DNA from: Bacteroidales bacterium
GTDB lineage: Bacteria; Bacteroidota; Bacteroidia; Bacteroidales; JAEINX01
DNA length: 40,249 nucleotides
Assembly (NCBI GenBank): GCA_016342645.1
Contig: JAEINX010000026.1
Location: 1 to 40,249, forward strand
Direction: 5' to 3'
In this document: positions 25,623-33,668 of the stretch, piece by piece
Layout of the letters: every line of letters begins with the position of its first letter
Position numbering within the stretch: the first letter of the stretch is position 1
The notes under the pieces: model-generated
Told to the model about the DNA's origin: nothing
Seen by the model: the letters and a program-made list of their open reading frames with translations, nothing else
The model's database searches: none
Made by a program: the position numbers and the translations under genes

Positions 25623-25949
25623 TCAATTATCAATTTCCCTAATTGTTATAGCTCCGATTGTATCATTCCGTGCTGTGAGAACTAGCAATGTAAAATAATC
25701 TTTTTCATCTATTTTCAGATGTTTACATTGTAATTGTTTATTAATTCCTTCCGATAGCATATTGAAAAAAAATGGAAAAAAGTTTTTGCAATGATATTCA
25801 TTGTTGTTTTTAGGTAATGTTAAACTAATTGCAGGGTTATCAGGATTATGATAATAGAAATCATCATACTTGAAAATATACGAATCTCTATTTTCTTGAA
25901 TTAGTATTCCGGCAAGAATTCCGTTTCTATATACTTCCGCCTTTTTCAT
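25623..25949 (-). CDS. hipS: HipS-like antitoxin (N-subdomain 1 of split HipA)
   Basis: In HipBST, HipS corresponds to the HipA N-subdomain 1 (Couple_hipA) and acts as the antitoxin. This 108-residue protein has the pattern: AEVYRNGILAGILIQENRDS (4-23), YIFKYDDFYYHNP, AISLTLPKNNNEY and an FFFNMLSEG-like helix, then the strand IGAITIRE. It ends near the start of HipT and lies 3 bp after the hipB-like gene. The spacing shows a single operon, hipB-hipS-hipT. Confidence 0.82.
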   Translation of the reverse strand: MKKAEVYRNGILAGILIQENRDSYIFKYDDFYYHNPDNPAISLTLPKNNNEYHCKNFFPFFFNMLSEGINKQLQCKHLKIDEKDYFTLLVLTARNDTIGAITIREIDN

Positions 25950-25952
25950 TTC

Positions 25953-26165
25953 CTAAAATCCTGTTTTTTTTATTTCTAATTTCAATTCCATACCAAGTAC
26001 TTTTGCCAATTTATTAATAGTTGATACAGTAGGATTTCCCTTTCCGTTTTCTATGCTTTTCAGGGTACGCAAGCCCACTTCTGCCATTTCTGCCAGTTGT
26101 TCTTGTGTGATTTTAAGAACATCCCTACGGTGTTTTATTATTTTTGACAGATTTAAAAGTGCCAT
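25953..26165 (-). CDS. hipB: HipB-like HTH regulator
   Basis: The 70-residue protein is a Cro/C1-type helix-turn-helix: HRRDVLKITQEQLAEMAEVG, then RTLKSIENGKGNPTVSTINK with the recognition helix, and LAKVLGMELKLEIKK as the dimer tail. It represses the operon and augments HipS neutralisation in the known system. First gene of the operon, with the promoter 19 bp upstream and 3 bp to the HipS gene. The start is ATG 26165. Confidence 0.85.
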   Translation of the reverse strand: MALLNLSKIIKHRRDVLKITQEQLAEMAEVGLRTLKSIENGKGNPTVSTINKLAKVLGMELKLEIKKTGF

Positions 26166-26183
26166 ATATTACCTATTTCTTTG

Positions 26184-26214
26184 CAAAAGTACTATATAAT
26201 TTATTTAAAAGCAA
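26184..26214 (-). promoter_or_regulatory. hipB operon promoter
   Basis: On the minus strand TTG (26214-26212) is separated by 20 bases from TACTTTTG (26191-26184), a full match to the Bacteroidota promoter. The ATG at 26165 follows 19 bases after the -7 box. Confidence 0.7.
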
Positions 26215-26226
26215 GCAAAAGTGTAT

Positions 26227-26294
26227 TATATTGCATTTTTATTTAAAAAATAATATTAAACTAATAAAAAACACAATATCATGCAATATATTGC
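26227..26294. promoter_or_regulatory. Possible operator sites upstream of the hip promoter
   Basis: The perfect 12-bp palindrome GCAATATATTGC (26283-26294) and a half-site TATATTGCA (26227-26235), the reverse complement of TGCAATATA, lie upstream of the hipB promoter. Such dyads near an HTH-regulated operon are candidates for HipB binding. They sit between hipB and the end of the DUF1599 gene, at a distance from the -33 box of about 13 to 80 bp. Confidence 0.4.
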
Positions 26295-26305
26295 CTTTTA
26301 TGCGC

Positions 26306-26881
26306 TTATTTTTTATAGGGATTGGCACTTGAATAATCTTTGTTTTCCTCTAATTTTATTAAAGCAAAAACGGCATAATTAATTATATCAAAATAATTTG
26401 CATCTAAACCTTCAGAAACAAAAGTTTTTCCTTCGTTATCTTCAATTTGTTTGATTCGCATTAATTTCATTAGGATAATATCAGTTAAAGAGCTTATTCT
26501 CATGTTTCGCCATGCTTCACCATAGTCATGATTTTTGTCTTCCATAAGATATTTAGCCTCATAAAGATATTTATCAAATAATTCTTCAATCTGTTTACAA
26601 TTTTCATCAGGGCTTTCTAAAATTCCTAACTCAAGTTGTATTAATGCCATCACCGAATAATTTATAATTCCGATAAATTCAGGCTTGATGCCCTCGTTAA
26701 TTTTTTTTACTCCTTTTGTATCAATGCTTCTTATTCGATTGGCTTTAATATATATTTGATCGGTTAATGAGGAAGTACGAAGAATTCGCCAGGCAATGCC
26801 ATAATCTTTCATTTTTGAAACGAAAACTTTTTTACATTCAATTATAACCGATTCGAATTGCTTTGTTGTATGATTAATCAT
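26306..26881 (-). CDS. DUF1599 (Nmad1) duplicated-domain protein
   Basis: The 191-residue protein has two copies of one motif: DYGIAWRILRTSSLTDQI (about 22-39) and DYGEAWRNMRISSLTDII (about 121-138), each followed by a short helical RI-x(0-3)-K/D segment, then INYSVMALIQLE and INYAVFALIKLE. DUF1599 is the domain also called nucleotide-modification-associated domain 1. In Bacteroidota this gene is usually next to a BT_3928-type DoxX gene and tpiA; here the HipBST operon lies in between. Function in this setting is unknown. It begins 41 bp from the divergent folP and ends 11 bp before the palindrome upstream of hipB. Confidence 0.82.
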   Translation of the reverse strand: MINHTTKQFESVIIECKKVFVSKMKDYGIAWRILRTSSLTDQIYIKANRIRSIDTKGVKKINEGIKPEFIGIINYSVMALIQLELGILESPDENCKQIEELFDKYLYEAKYLMEDKNHDYGEAWRNMRISSLTDIILMKLMRIKQIEDNEGKTFVSEGLDANYFDIINYAVFALIKLEENKDYSSANPYKK

Positions 26882-26922
26882 TTATAGTATATTAGCGAAT
26901 TATTATTAATAAACCTACACAA

Positions 26923-27795
26923 TTGAATTTAAATAAATCAAGCGATAAAAGTAAGAATATTTCCTCAACCCATTACCTAAATTTAGGGGACAAAAGTTTG
27001 AATCTGCATAAGCCGTTAGTAATGGGGATTTTAAATTTAAGCATGGATTCGTTTTTCGAGGGAAATTCCAATAATAATATTATTGGACTGATAGACCAGA
27101 CCAAGAAAATGTTAGACGAAGGAGCAAAAATTATTGATATTGGTGCTGTTTCGACAAGGCCGGGAGCTAAATTAGTTTCCGAAGAAATGGAATTAAAAAG
27201 CCTTTTGATGGTTATACCTGAATTGATAAAAAATTTTCCGAAAGTTATTTTTTCGGTAGATACAGTCCGTGCCAATATTGCTGAAAAAGTAATTGAAGCA
27301 GGTGCCGACATGATTAATGATATTTCGGGTGGAACCATGGATGATAAAATGTTTGAAACAATTGCTTCATTGCAAGTGCCTTATGTTTTGATGCATATTC
27401 AGGGAACGCCTCAAAATATGCAAGATGATCCAAAATATGAAAATGTTGTTTTGGAAATTGAACAGTTTTTTCTAAACCAAATAAACAAATTAGAAAGGCT
27501 TGGATTTTCTCAAATTATACTTGATCCCGGTTTTGGATTTGGGAAAACCCTTGAACATAATTATAAAATTTTAAAGAATATTAAACTGTTTACAAAACTG
27601 GGATTTCCGGTTCTTGCCGGAGTTTCACGAAAATCAATGATTAATAAAGTTTTGAAAACGACCCCAAAAACTGCTTTAAACGGAACAACGGTTTTAAATA
27701 CAATTGCTGTTTTGAATGGAGCAAAAATTTTACGCGTTCATGATGTAAAAGAGGCGGTTGAAGTTATAAAGCTTTGTGAACAATTGAGTGATTAA
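26923..27795 (+). CDS. folP: Dihydropteroate synthase
   Basis: FolP joins p-aminobenzoate to the pterin pyrophosphate to make dihydropteroate in folate synthesis. The 290-residue TIM barrel has VMGILNLSMDSF (33-44), IDIGAVSTRPGA (71-82), SVDTVRANIAEKV (111-123), INDISGG (131-137), VLMHIQGTPQNM (155-166), LDPGFGFGKT (200-209) and LAGVSRKSMI (231-240), all in order. The first loop reads SMDSFFEGN instead of the usual TPDSF-x-G-G. The start is a TTG at 26923; upstream in frame is a TAG at 26893, and the next ATG would remove the first strand. It is divergent from DUF1599 with 41 bp between them. Confidence 0.92.
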   Translation: MNLNKSSDKSKNISSTHYLNLGDKSLNLHKPLVMGILNLSMDSFFEGNSNNNIIGLIDQTKKMLDEGAKIIDIGAVSTRPGAKLVSEEMELKSLLMVIPELIKNFPKVIFSVDTVRANIAEKVIEAGADMINDISGGTMDDKMFETIASLQVPYVLMHIQGTPQNMQDDPKYENVVLEIEQFFLNQINKLERLGFSQIILDPGFGFGKTLEHNYKILKNIKLFTKLGFPVLAGVSRKSMINKVLKTTPKTALNGTTVLNTIAVLNGAKILRVHDVKEAVEVIKLCEQLSD

Positions 27796-27824
27796 AAGAG
27801 AAAAGGCTTAGTCCCTAAAGCTCA

Positions 27825-28562
27825 TTACTGAATCACAATTTTCTTAACCTGGCTAAAATCTTTTCCGCTAAAACTTATAAAATAAACTCCGGCAGCTAAA
27901 TCTTTCAGATCAAGCTTTTCAGTTATAATATTTTTTGTCCCTTCAACTTCAAAGAAGCGATAATTGTTTCCGTGAATATCAAATATTTTAATCTGAACTT
28001 TTTTTATCAAACCTGAAAGGTTTTTAATTGAGATATTAAATGTTCCTTCTGAGGGATTTGGATAAATTGAAATATAATGATCCATTTCAATTTCGCTGGA
28101 AATTCCGGTTGTTGAAAAATGCAACAGACTATATTCTCCATCATTTGCAGGAAAAACATCATTCATCCAGGCATCTTGATATGGATTTGAAAATGTATAA
28201 TCGCTTAATAAATATTCTTTTTTCTCATTTTTATTCCAAACTTTTAATATCGGTTTATTTCCTGCTTTATATAGATTACTGAAAACCGGAATAACATTAT
28301 CAAGAATATTATCAGAAATTACTATCCCTGTACCAACAAGTGTTTCTCCATCATACACCCCGATTTCATCACCTATATTTAATGCGCCCTGCTCAAAATA
28401 AATTGACCAGACGGGATCAACAGGATTTCCGTCAATAACCTTATAATGCTCAGGCCTTGAAATTTTACCTGCAAACATTATCTGCCCATATATTAAGATT
28501 AAACCTAATAAAACAATTGTTTTTCTAAACGTAACTATTTGTAAGTTTTCATTTTTATTCAT
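27825..28562 (-). CDS. Small T9SS cargo protein
   Basis: The 245-residue secreted protein has a signal peptide (residues about 12-31), then the module DPVWSIYFEQGALNIGDEIG with the later segments SNLYKAGNKPI and YTFSNPYQDAW, and a type A T9SS C-terminal domain (SIYPNPSEGTFNISI to KKIVIQ). The first region is a shortened version of the same module in the large CapA-type protein (residues 1095-1200), and the two C-terminal domains share KGVYFISFSGKDFS-like segments, so these are paralogous ends. A strong ribosome binding site, GGAGGT (28572-28567), lies 4 bp before the ATG, unusual for the Bacteroidota. It lies 79 bp downstream of the four-FISUMP gene and may be cotranscribed with it. Role unknown. 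Confidence 0.78.
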   Translation of the reverse strand: MNKNENLQIVTFRKTIVLLGLILIYGQIMFAGKISRPEHYKVIDGNPVDPVWSIYFEQGALNIGDEIGVYDGETLVGTGIVISDNILDNVIPVFSNLYKAGNKPILKVWNKNEKKEYLLSDYTFSNPYQDAWMNDVFPANDGEYSLLHFSTTGISSEIEMDHYISIYPNPSEGTFNISIKNLSGLIKKVQIKIFDIHGNNYRFFEVEGTKNIITEKLDLKDLAAGVYFISFSGKDFSQVKKIVIQ

Positions 28563-28566
28563 TTTG

Positions 28567-28572
28567 ACCTCC
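28567..28572 (-). promoter_or_regulatory. Strong Shine-Dalgarno sequence before the small T9SS cargo gene
   Basis: GGAGGT on the minus strand lies 4 bases before the ATG at 28562. Most genes in this window have no such motif, in line with weak SD use in Bacteroidota, so this gene probably has high translation. Confidence 0.6.
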
Positions 28573-28641
28573 GTTTTTTATATTTATTGTTATTATATTT
28601 TTATTCATTTTTGTAATTTTCAAAATATTAAATATCTGATT

Positions 28642-31600
28642 TTAATCTTTTATACAACGCACCGATGAACCAAAATCCTTATTGTGAAGCAATCTTACGA
28701 CTTCAATGTTGTTATTAGAAAGTTGATACCTAAATGCAGATGTATTGCCTTCCTCACTCGATGACCAAAAGTAGGCATAGCTATGGAAAGAAGTGAAATT
28801 ACCATTAACTCTGTAACCACCCGCAAGGGCTGTAAACCAGCTTTCATTAGTAGCACCTGTATTTGGTGGAGACCAATGAGTTGCTCCGCTTTCTTTCATT
28901 TTTCCACCGGCAACACTTAGGGAACCTAAGTAATTACATAGAGAACCCCATTCATATAGTGCCGGTAAATGCCATCCGTAAGGGCAAATACCTTGCGCTC
29001 CGGGATTAGTTGTGTATTCCATCATTTCATCCCATTGATATAAACCGCCATAAGTTTCGCAATTGGCGGCGTCATTATTATAGCAGTACTTTTCAATTAC
29101 ACTATTGTTTGTCATTTCTTCAGTACCATTTATCATTTCACCTATATTAAGGTTTTCAGCCATCCAGCATTGATCACCAATTAGAACTGTATTATATACT
29201 TGTCCTCCATAAGTTATTGTTGGTGTTCCCGGGCATGGGCCACCTTTTGTTATAAAATTCCAAACCGGTCCTTCGGTTGTATTGTTTTGATCATCATGAG
29301 CAACAATTTTCCAGAAATATTCTGTATAGTTTTCCACCAATGTTCCCGGATCATAAGTTGTTTCTGTTTGTCCTGTTGATACAAGTGGTGGTGTGGCTTC
29401 AGTGCCAAAATAAATATCATAAGTCAATGGATCGCCTTCTGGGTCGGTACATGTCCACGAAAGATCAACTTCATTTAATTGGTTTATTGCTCCATCTTCG
29501 GGATTTGGTGAACTTGGTGGTAAAGGAGACATATTATATCCATTCTTCAGGCAGCGAACTGAGTAACCGAGTACTCTATTTTTTTCCAACCGGCCTACCT
29601 GATCGCTATAACCCTGCAATTCCCTGCACCATTTGTTGGAATAATTCACACTGGTTGAGGACCAGAAGTTACCGCTATTACCGTTATTATAGAAATAACC
29701 TCCGTTATCACGAAAGCCACCGGGAAGGGCCGTAAAATCAAAGGCATCAGTACCGGAATTTTGATTCCATCCGGTTATGGATTTAAGATTTTTTCCGGCA
29801 TCATAACCTCTAAAACCCCCATTATTCCAAATCGGGTTGTCAACAGGATATTGGCTGTCAACAGTACCTTCAAGTATTTTCCATTCATCATCGGTAGGAA
29901 TATGCCATCCGGCCGGACAAATACCTTGCAGACCTGAACTATATTGCATCATTTCCCACCATTGATATAATCCGCCTAAAGTTTCACAATTTATAGGATC
30001 ATTATCGTAGCAGTATTTTTCAATATCACCATTGTTATTTTGAGACAAACTTCCGTTTATCATATCACCTATGTTAAGGTTTTCTTTCATCCAACACAAA
30101 CCACCAATGAGTACGGTATTATAAGTTTGTCCGTCACGAGGATCGCAAAAAAGATTGCCACATCCTGTCCATGTAGTAAAACTCCAGACAGGCCCTTCGG
30201 TTGAATCTTCGATATGATTATCGTGAGCAACAATTTTCCAGAAATATTCAGTGTTATGATCTAAGGTTCCCGGATCAAAAGTTGTTTCAGTTTGTCCTGT
30301 TGCTACCATTGGGGGTGTGGCTCCGGTACCAAAATAAACATCATAAGTCAGCGGATCGCCTTCGGGATCGGTGCATGTCCATGAAAGAACAACTTCTGTT
30401 AATTGATTTTCGGCTCCGTCCTCAGGAAGTGGATCTGAGGGAGGGTTGGGAAGATTGTTTATATTTTCAAGGTTTATGCAACGAACACTCATACCACGAT
30501 GCTTGGTGTCGATATCACGATCGATTAAGTTACTATTAAATATTAAATCTCTGTGTATACCATCGCTACCTTCTCCTGACGAAGACCAGGAATAGCTTTG
30601 ATAAGGATAGGGGAAACTACCATCCAGTTCTCTCATGTTACCTGGTAGAGCAGAAAAACCTGAAGAATTTGTCCCATTACCATTAGACCAACCGTAAGTG
30701 TTTTTCATTTTAATCGCAACATCAATACCACTCCATCCAAATTCATTGCAATCTACTGTCGGGTCAATAAATTGAGTCAAAGTACACCAATCTTCATCAG
30801 TGGGTAAATGCCATCCTGATGGGCAAATACCTTGTGTACCGGGCGTTGTTGTGTATTCCATCATTTCATTCCATTGGTAAAGGCCGCCGTAAATTTCGCA
30901 GTTTGCAGGAGTATTTTCCAAACAATATTTTTCGATAATACCATTGTCTGTCATATTTTCAGAGCCGTTAATCATTTCACCAATGTTCAGGTTTTCGGCC
31001 AACCAACATTGTTCACCAATTATTACTGTATAATAAGTTTGTCCGTTACGAGGGTCCGTAAAAGCTTCGCCACAATAGCCTACAGTACAAAAGCTCCAAA
31101 CAGGCCCCTGAGTTGTATTGTTATGATCGTCGTGTGCAATAATTTTCCAGAAATATTCTGTATTGTTTGCTAAAGTTCCCGGATCATAAATTGTTTCCGT
31201 TTGTCCTGATGTTATAAGTGGTGGAATGTCTTCAGTGCCAAAATAAATATCATAAGTCAGGGGATCGCCTTCGGGGTCAACACATGTCCATGAAAGTTCA
31301 ACTTCTATTGATTGGTTTATACCTTCATCTACGGGATTTGGAGAAGATGGTATTAAGGGTACTGCATTATAATCATCATTTAAGCAACGAACACTGAAAC
31401 CATGCTCCTTATTATTGTCGAAACGGCCTATCTGATCTAGATAATAATTGAGCTTACGCTTAAATGCATTTGAATTTGCACTAATCTTTTCTGAAGACGA
31501 CCACCAATTCCCGACATTCAAAAAATCATTGAAACCAGTTGAACCTCCGGGAAGGGCCGTGAACCCAAAGGCATCATTACCTGTATTTTCAGTCCAGCCT

Positions 31601-32970
31601 GTTGTAGATTTAAGATTTTTTCCTGCATCATAACCTCTCCAATCTTCCTGATCCCATTCAGGGTCTCCAAAAGAAAATTGGTCGTCAACCTCGCCTTCCA
31701 ATATTTCCCATTCATCATCGCTTGGTAAATGCCAGCCGTCAGGGCAAATACCCTGCTCTCCGGATGTAGTTGTATATTCCATCATTTCGTTCCATTGATA
31801 TAAACCGCCATAAGTTACGCAATTTGCTGGGTCGTTATTGTAGCAGTATTTTTCGATTATACCATTGTTGGTCATATCATTTTCAGGAAAGTTAATCTTT
31901 TCACCAATGTTCAGGTTTTCGGCCATCCAGCATTGCTCACCAATCAGTACTGTGTTATAAAATTGTTCGTTTCGTGTGTCGTAAAACATATCTCCACAAT
32001 CTTTAAATGGATATATTAATATATCCTCGGCAAGCATTCTGACAAGGTAGCCTTCGCCGGGATTACAATTCCCAATACCATTTACCCAATTCGGGCCTAT
32101 TTTTCGAAGCATTCCACCATCAGAGTTTCTAATAAAATCAAGATTATCTCCGATTATTGTTTCAAAGGCATCTAATGCATTAACTTCTGATTCGGGTAAA
32201 TAAGATATAATCTGGTAACCTGAGGATAGATAAATTGGTTTTTGATGGTCAATTGCTATGCCGGAAATTGTTAATTCATCAGAGCCATTCATTTTAAATA
32301 TATAACCCTCGGTAGTTACCCAATCACCTATGCTGTTTACCCAGTTTGGTCCGATTTTTCTTAGCATATAACCTGCCGTATTTCTTATAAAATCAAGATT
32401 GTCTAATATTCCTCCAGCAATATTTAACATATTAGAGTCTTGAAAAATAAAATTTGATGACATCAATTGATAACCTGGTGCTAAATTATAGCTTTGAGAC
32501 GGCATCTCAAAGTTAATTTTTACATAACTATAGAGCCCGTCACCCGGAGGAAAAACACTTTGTGTCCATGCATCGCCGTATGGATCTTCAAAAACAATGC
32601 TATAGCTTTCACTTTCAATTCCCAGACTTGCATCCCAGCATTTGAACAAAACCTGATTTCCGGGGGTATATCCCGGCCCGCTATTAAGTACACTAAAAGC
32701 CGGTAATACGTTTTCTGTGCAATTTTCAGGAGTGCAAACCTGAGTTAAAGTAAAAACTCCTACCATAGTGGAGTTGTCAAATACAGCAATTTCGTCACCT
32801 TCTTCCAGATCAACAACCCCTAATATTATTTCCTGGAAATAAATAGTCCAGACAGGCTCGGTAGCATCTCCACCTTCAAAGATAAAATGCTGTGCATTCA
32901 ACTTTATTGATAATATGCTTAAAATTAGTAAGCAAATTATCAATAAATAATTTTTGTAAAGGTTTTTCAT
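28642..32970 (-). CDS. Large secreted protein with four FISUMP domains
   Basis: The 1442-residue protein has a signal peptide (1-26), an N-terminal beta module 30-155 (EPVWTIYF, GDEIAVFDNS) and two copies of the NLDFIRN module (165-240 and 250-322). Four FISUMP domains lie at about 325-532, 633-834, 937-1142 and 1246-1442, separated by three fibronectin-III-like domains (540-630, 841-934, 1149-1243). Each FISUMP has C-W-M-A/K-E-N-L-N-I-G, a cluster such as GICP-x-GWHLP and a final SVRC, and the Fn3 linkers are alike (DPEGDPLTYDIYFGT). FISUMP is a family of unknown function in secreted proteins of fibrolytic and other Bacteroidota and Fibrobacteres. No T9SS domain is seen at the end, so the export route is unclear. 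No catalytic motif is visible; adhesion is an inference. Confidence 0.82.
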   Translation of the reverse strand: MKNLYKNYLLIICLLILSILSIKLNAQHFIFEGGDATEPVWTIYFQEIILGVVDLEEGDEIAVFDNSTMVGVFTLTQVCTPENCTENVLPAFSVLNSGPGYTPGNQVLFKCWDASLGIESESYSIVFEDPYGDAWTQSVFPPGDGLYSYVKINFEMPSQSYNLAPGYQLMSSNFIFQDSNMLNIAGGILDNLDFIRNTAGYMLRKIGPNWVNSIGDWVTTEGYIFKMNGSDELTISGIAIDHQKPIYLSSGYQIISYLPESEVNALDAFETIIGDNLDFIRNSDGGMLRKIGPNWVNGIGNCNPGEGYLVRMLAEDILIYPFKDCGDMFYDTRNEQFYNTVLIGEQCWMAENLNIGEKINFPENDMTNNGIIEKYCYNNDPANCVTYGGLYQWNEMMEYTTTSGEQGICPDGWHLPSDDEWEILEGEVDDQFSFGDPEWDQEDWRGYDAGKNLKSTTGWTENTGNDAFGFTALPGGSTGFNDFLNVGNWWSSSEKISANSNAFKRKLNYYLDQIGRFDNNKEHGFSVRCLNDDYNAVPLIPSSPNPVDEGINQSIEVELSWTCVDPEGDPLTYDIYFGTEDIPPLITSGQTETIYDPGTLANNTEYFWKIIAHDDHNNTTQGPVWSFCTVGYCGEAFTDPRNGQTYYTVIIGEQCWLAENLNIGEMINGSENMTDNGIIEKYCLENTPANCEIYGGLYQWNEMMEYTTTPGTQGICPSGWHLPTDEDWCTLTQFIDPTVDCNEFGWSGIDVAIKMKNTYGWSNGNGTNSSGFSALPGNMRELDGSFPYPYQSYSWSSSGEGSDGIHRDLIFNSNLIDRDIDTKHRGMSVRCINLENINNLPNPPSDPLPEDGAENQLTEVVLSWTCTDPEGDPLTYDVYFGTGATPPMVATGQTETTFDPGTLDHNTEYFWKIVAHDNHIEDSTEGPVWSFTTWTGCGNLFCDPRDGQTYNTVLIGGLCWMKENLNIGDMINGSLSQNNNGDIEKYCYDNDPINCETLGGLYQWWEMMQYSSGLQGICPAGWHIPTDDEWKILEGTVDSQYPVDNPIWNNGGFRGYDAGKNLKSITGWNQNSGTDAFDFTALPGGFRDNGGYFYNNGNSGNFWSSTSVNYSNKWCRELQGYSDQVGRLEKNRVLGYSVRCLKNGYNMSPLPPSSPNPEDGAINQLNEVDLSWTCTDPEGDPLTYDIYFGTEATPPLVSTGQTETTYDPGTLVENYTEYFWKIVAHDDQNNTTEGPVWNFITKGGPCPGTPTITYGGQVYNTVLIGDQCWMAENLNIGEMINGTEEMTNNSVIEKYCYNNDAANCETYGGLYQWDEMMEYTTNPGAQGICPYGWHLPALYEWGSLCNYLGSLSVAGGKMKESGATHWSPPNTGATNESWFTALAGGYRVNGNFTSFHSYAYFWSSSEEGNTSAFRYQLSNNNIEVVRLLHNKDFGSSVRCIKD

Positions 32971-33258
32971 AATGTTGCTTTTTGTTTTATATATATATTA
33001 ATTCAATTCATATCAATTATTTCTATCTTCGCTAATGAGTAAGTGAGTAAGAATGAAGATTTTAATAAGCGGTTCTGATTTTAGGTTGTTTATTTTTTGT
33101 TATTTCCCAACTTCAAAACAGCCATATTAACAATTTCATTTTGTTTAATCCTTTTTTAAAGGAAAATACAAATCTAATAAATTTTGTTTAGAAATAAATC
33201 ATTTTTTTATTTTTTATATTTATTTTCACTCTACTTATCATTCATTCAATACTTCATA
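32971..33258. other. Upstream region of the four-FISUMP gene
   Basis: No gene is seen. Minus-strand TAGATTTG (33176-33169) fits a -7 box but has no TTG at the expected -33 spacing. A short CCTTT/AAAGG inverted repeat lies at about 33150-33162. The region is very AT-rich. Confidence 0.4.
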
Positions 33259-33568
33259 TAGCATTTCTTTTACTTGATTAAGTATTTATACTGTTTGCTC
33301 AAGCATTTTATCTGCTTGCTTAGACATTTATACTGCTTCCTCAAGCATTTCTTGTACTTGCTCAAGCATTTTTTCTGTTTTCTCAAGCATTTCTTGTGAT
33401 TGCTCAAGCATTTATTTCACTTGCTTAAGCATTTCTTATGCTTGCCCAAGCATTTTGTAGTCTGGAAAAACGTTTTTTGTACTGGAAATTCATTTTTATT
33501 GCTGGAAATCCATTTTTTCTGCTCGGAAATCATTTTTTTATGCCCACAATCATTTTTCAATGCCCGTT
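33259..33568. repeat. Minisatellite: ten 21-bp units then five 20-bp units
   Basis: A motif of the form (C)TCAAGCATTT recurs with anchors at 33259, 33280, 33301, 33322, 33343, 33364, 33385, 33406, 33427 and 33448, exactly 21 bp apart. Then a second motif, CTGGAAATNCATTTTT-like, recurs at 33468, 33488, 33508, 33528 and 33548, exactly 20 bp apart. The CAT core and the following T run are shared by both blocks. On the minus strand the 21-bp block reads as a heptad pattern MLEQxxE/K with in-frame TAA in several units. It lies between the MFS gene end and the four-FISUMP gene start. 33569-33668 shows no further feature. Confidence 0.8.
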
Positions 33569-33668
33569 TTTTATTTCAATATTTCAAATAACGGCAACTG
33601 AAAATGGAGTGAAAAATGTGAGAGTTTTTAATGTTCGGGAACAAATTAATTAATCAATCATTCATCCA

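Noticed and set aside
28642..32970. A T9SS signal at the end of the four-FISUMP protein
   Set aside because: The protein ends in the FISUMP SVRC motif; no C-terminal sorting-domain pattern follows.
33281..33460. The 21-bp repeat array as a CRISPR array
   Set aside because: Units are directly tandem with no unique spacers and no cas genes nearby.
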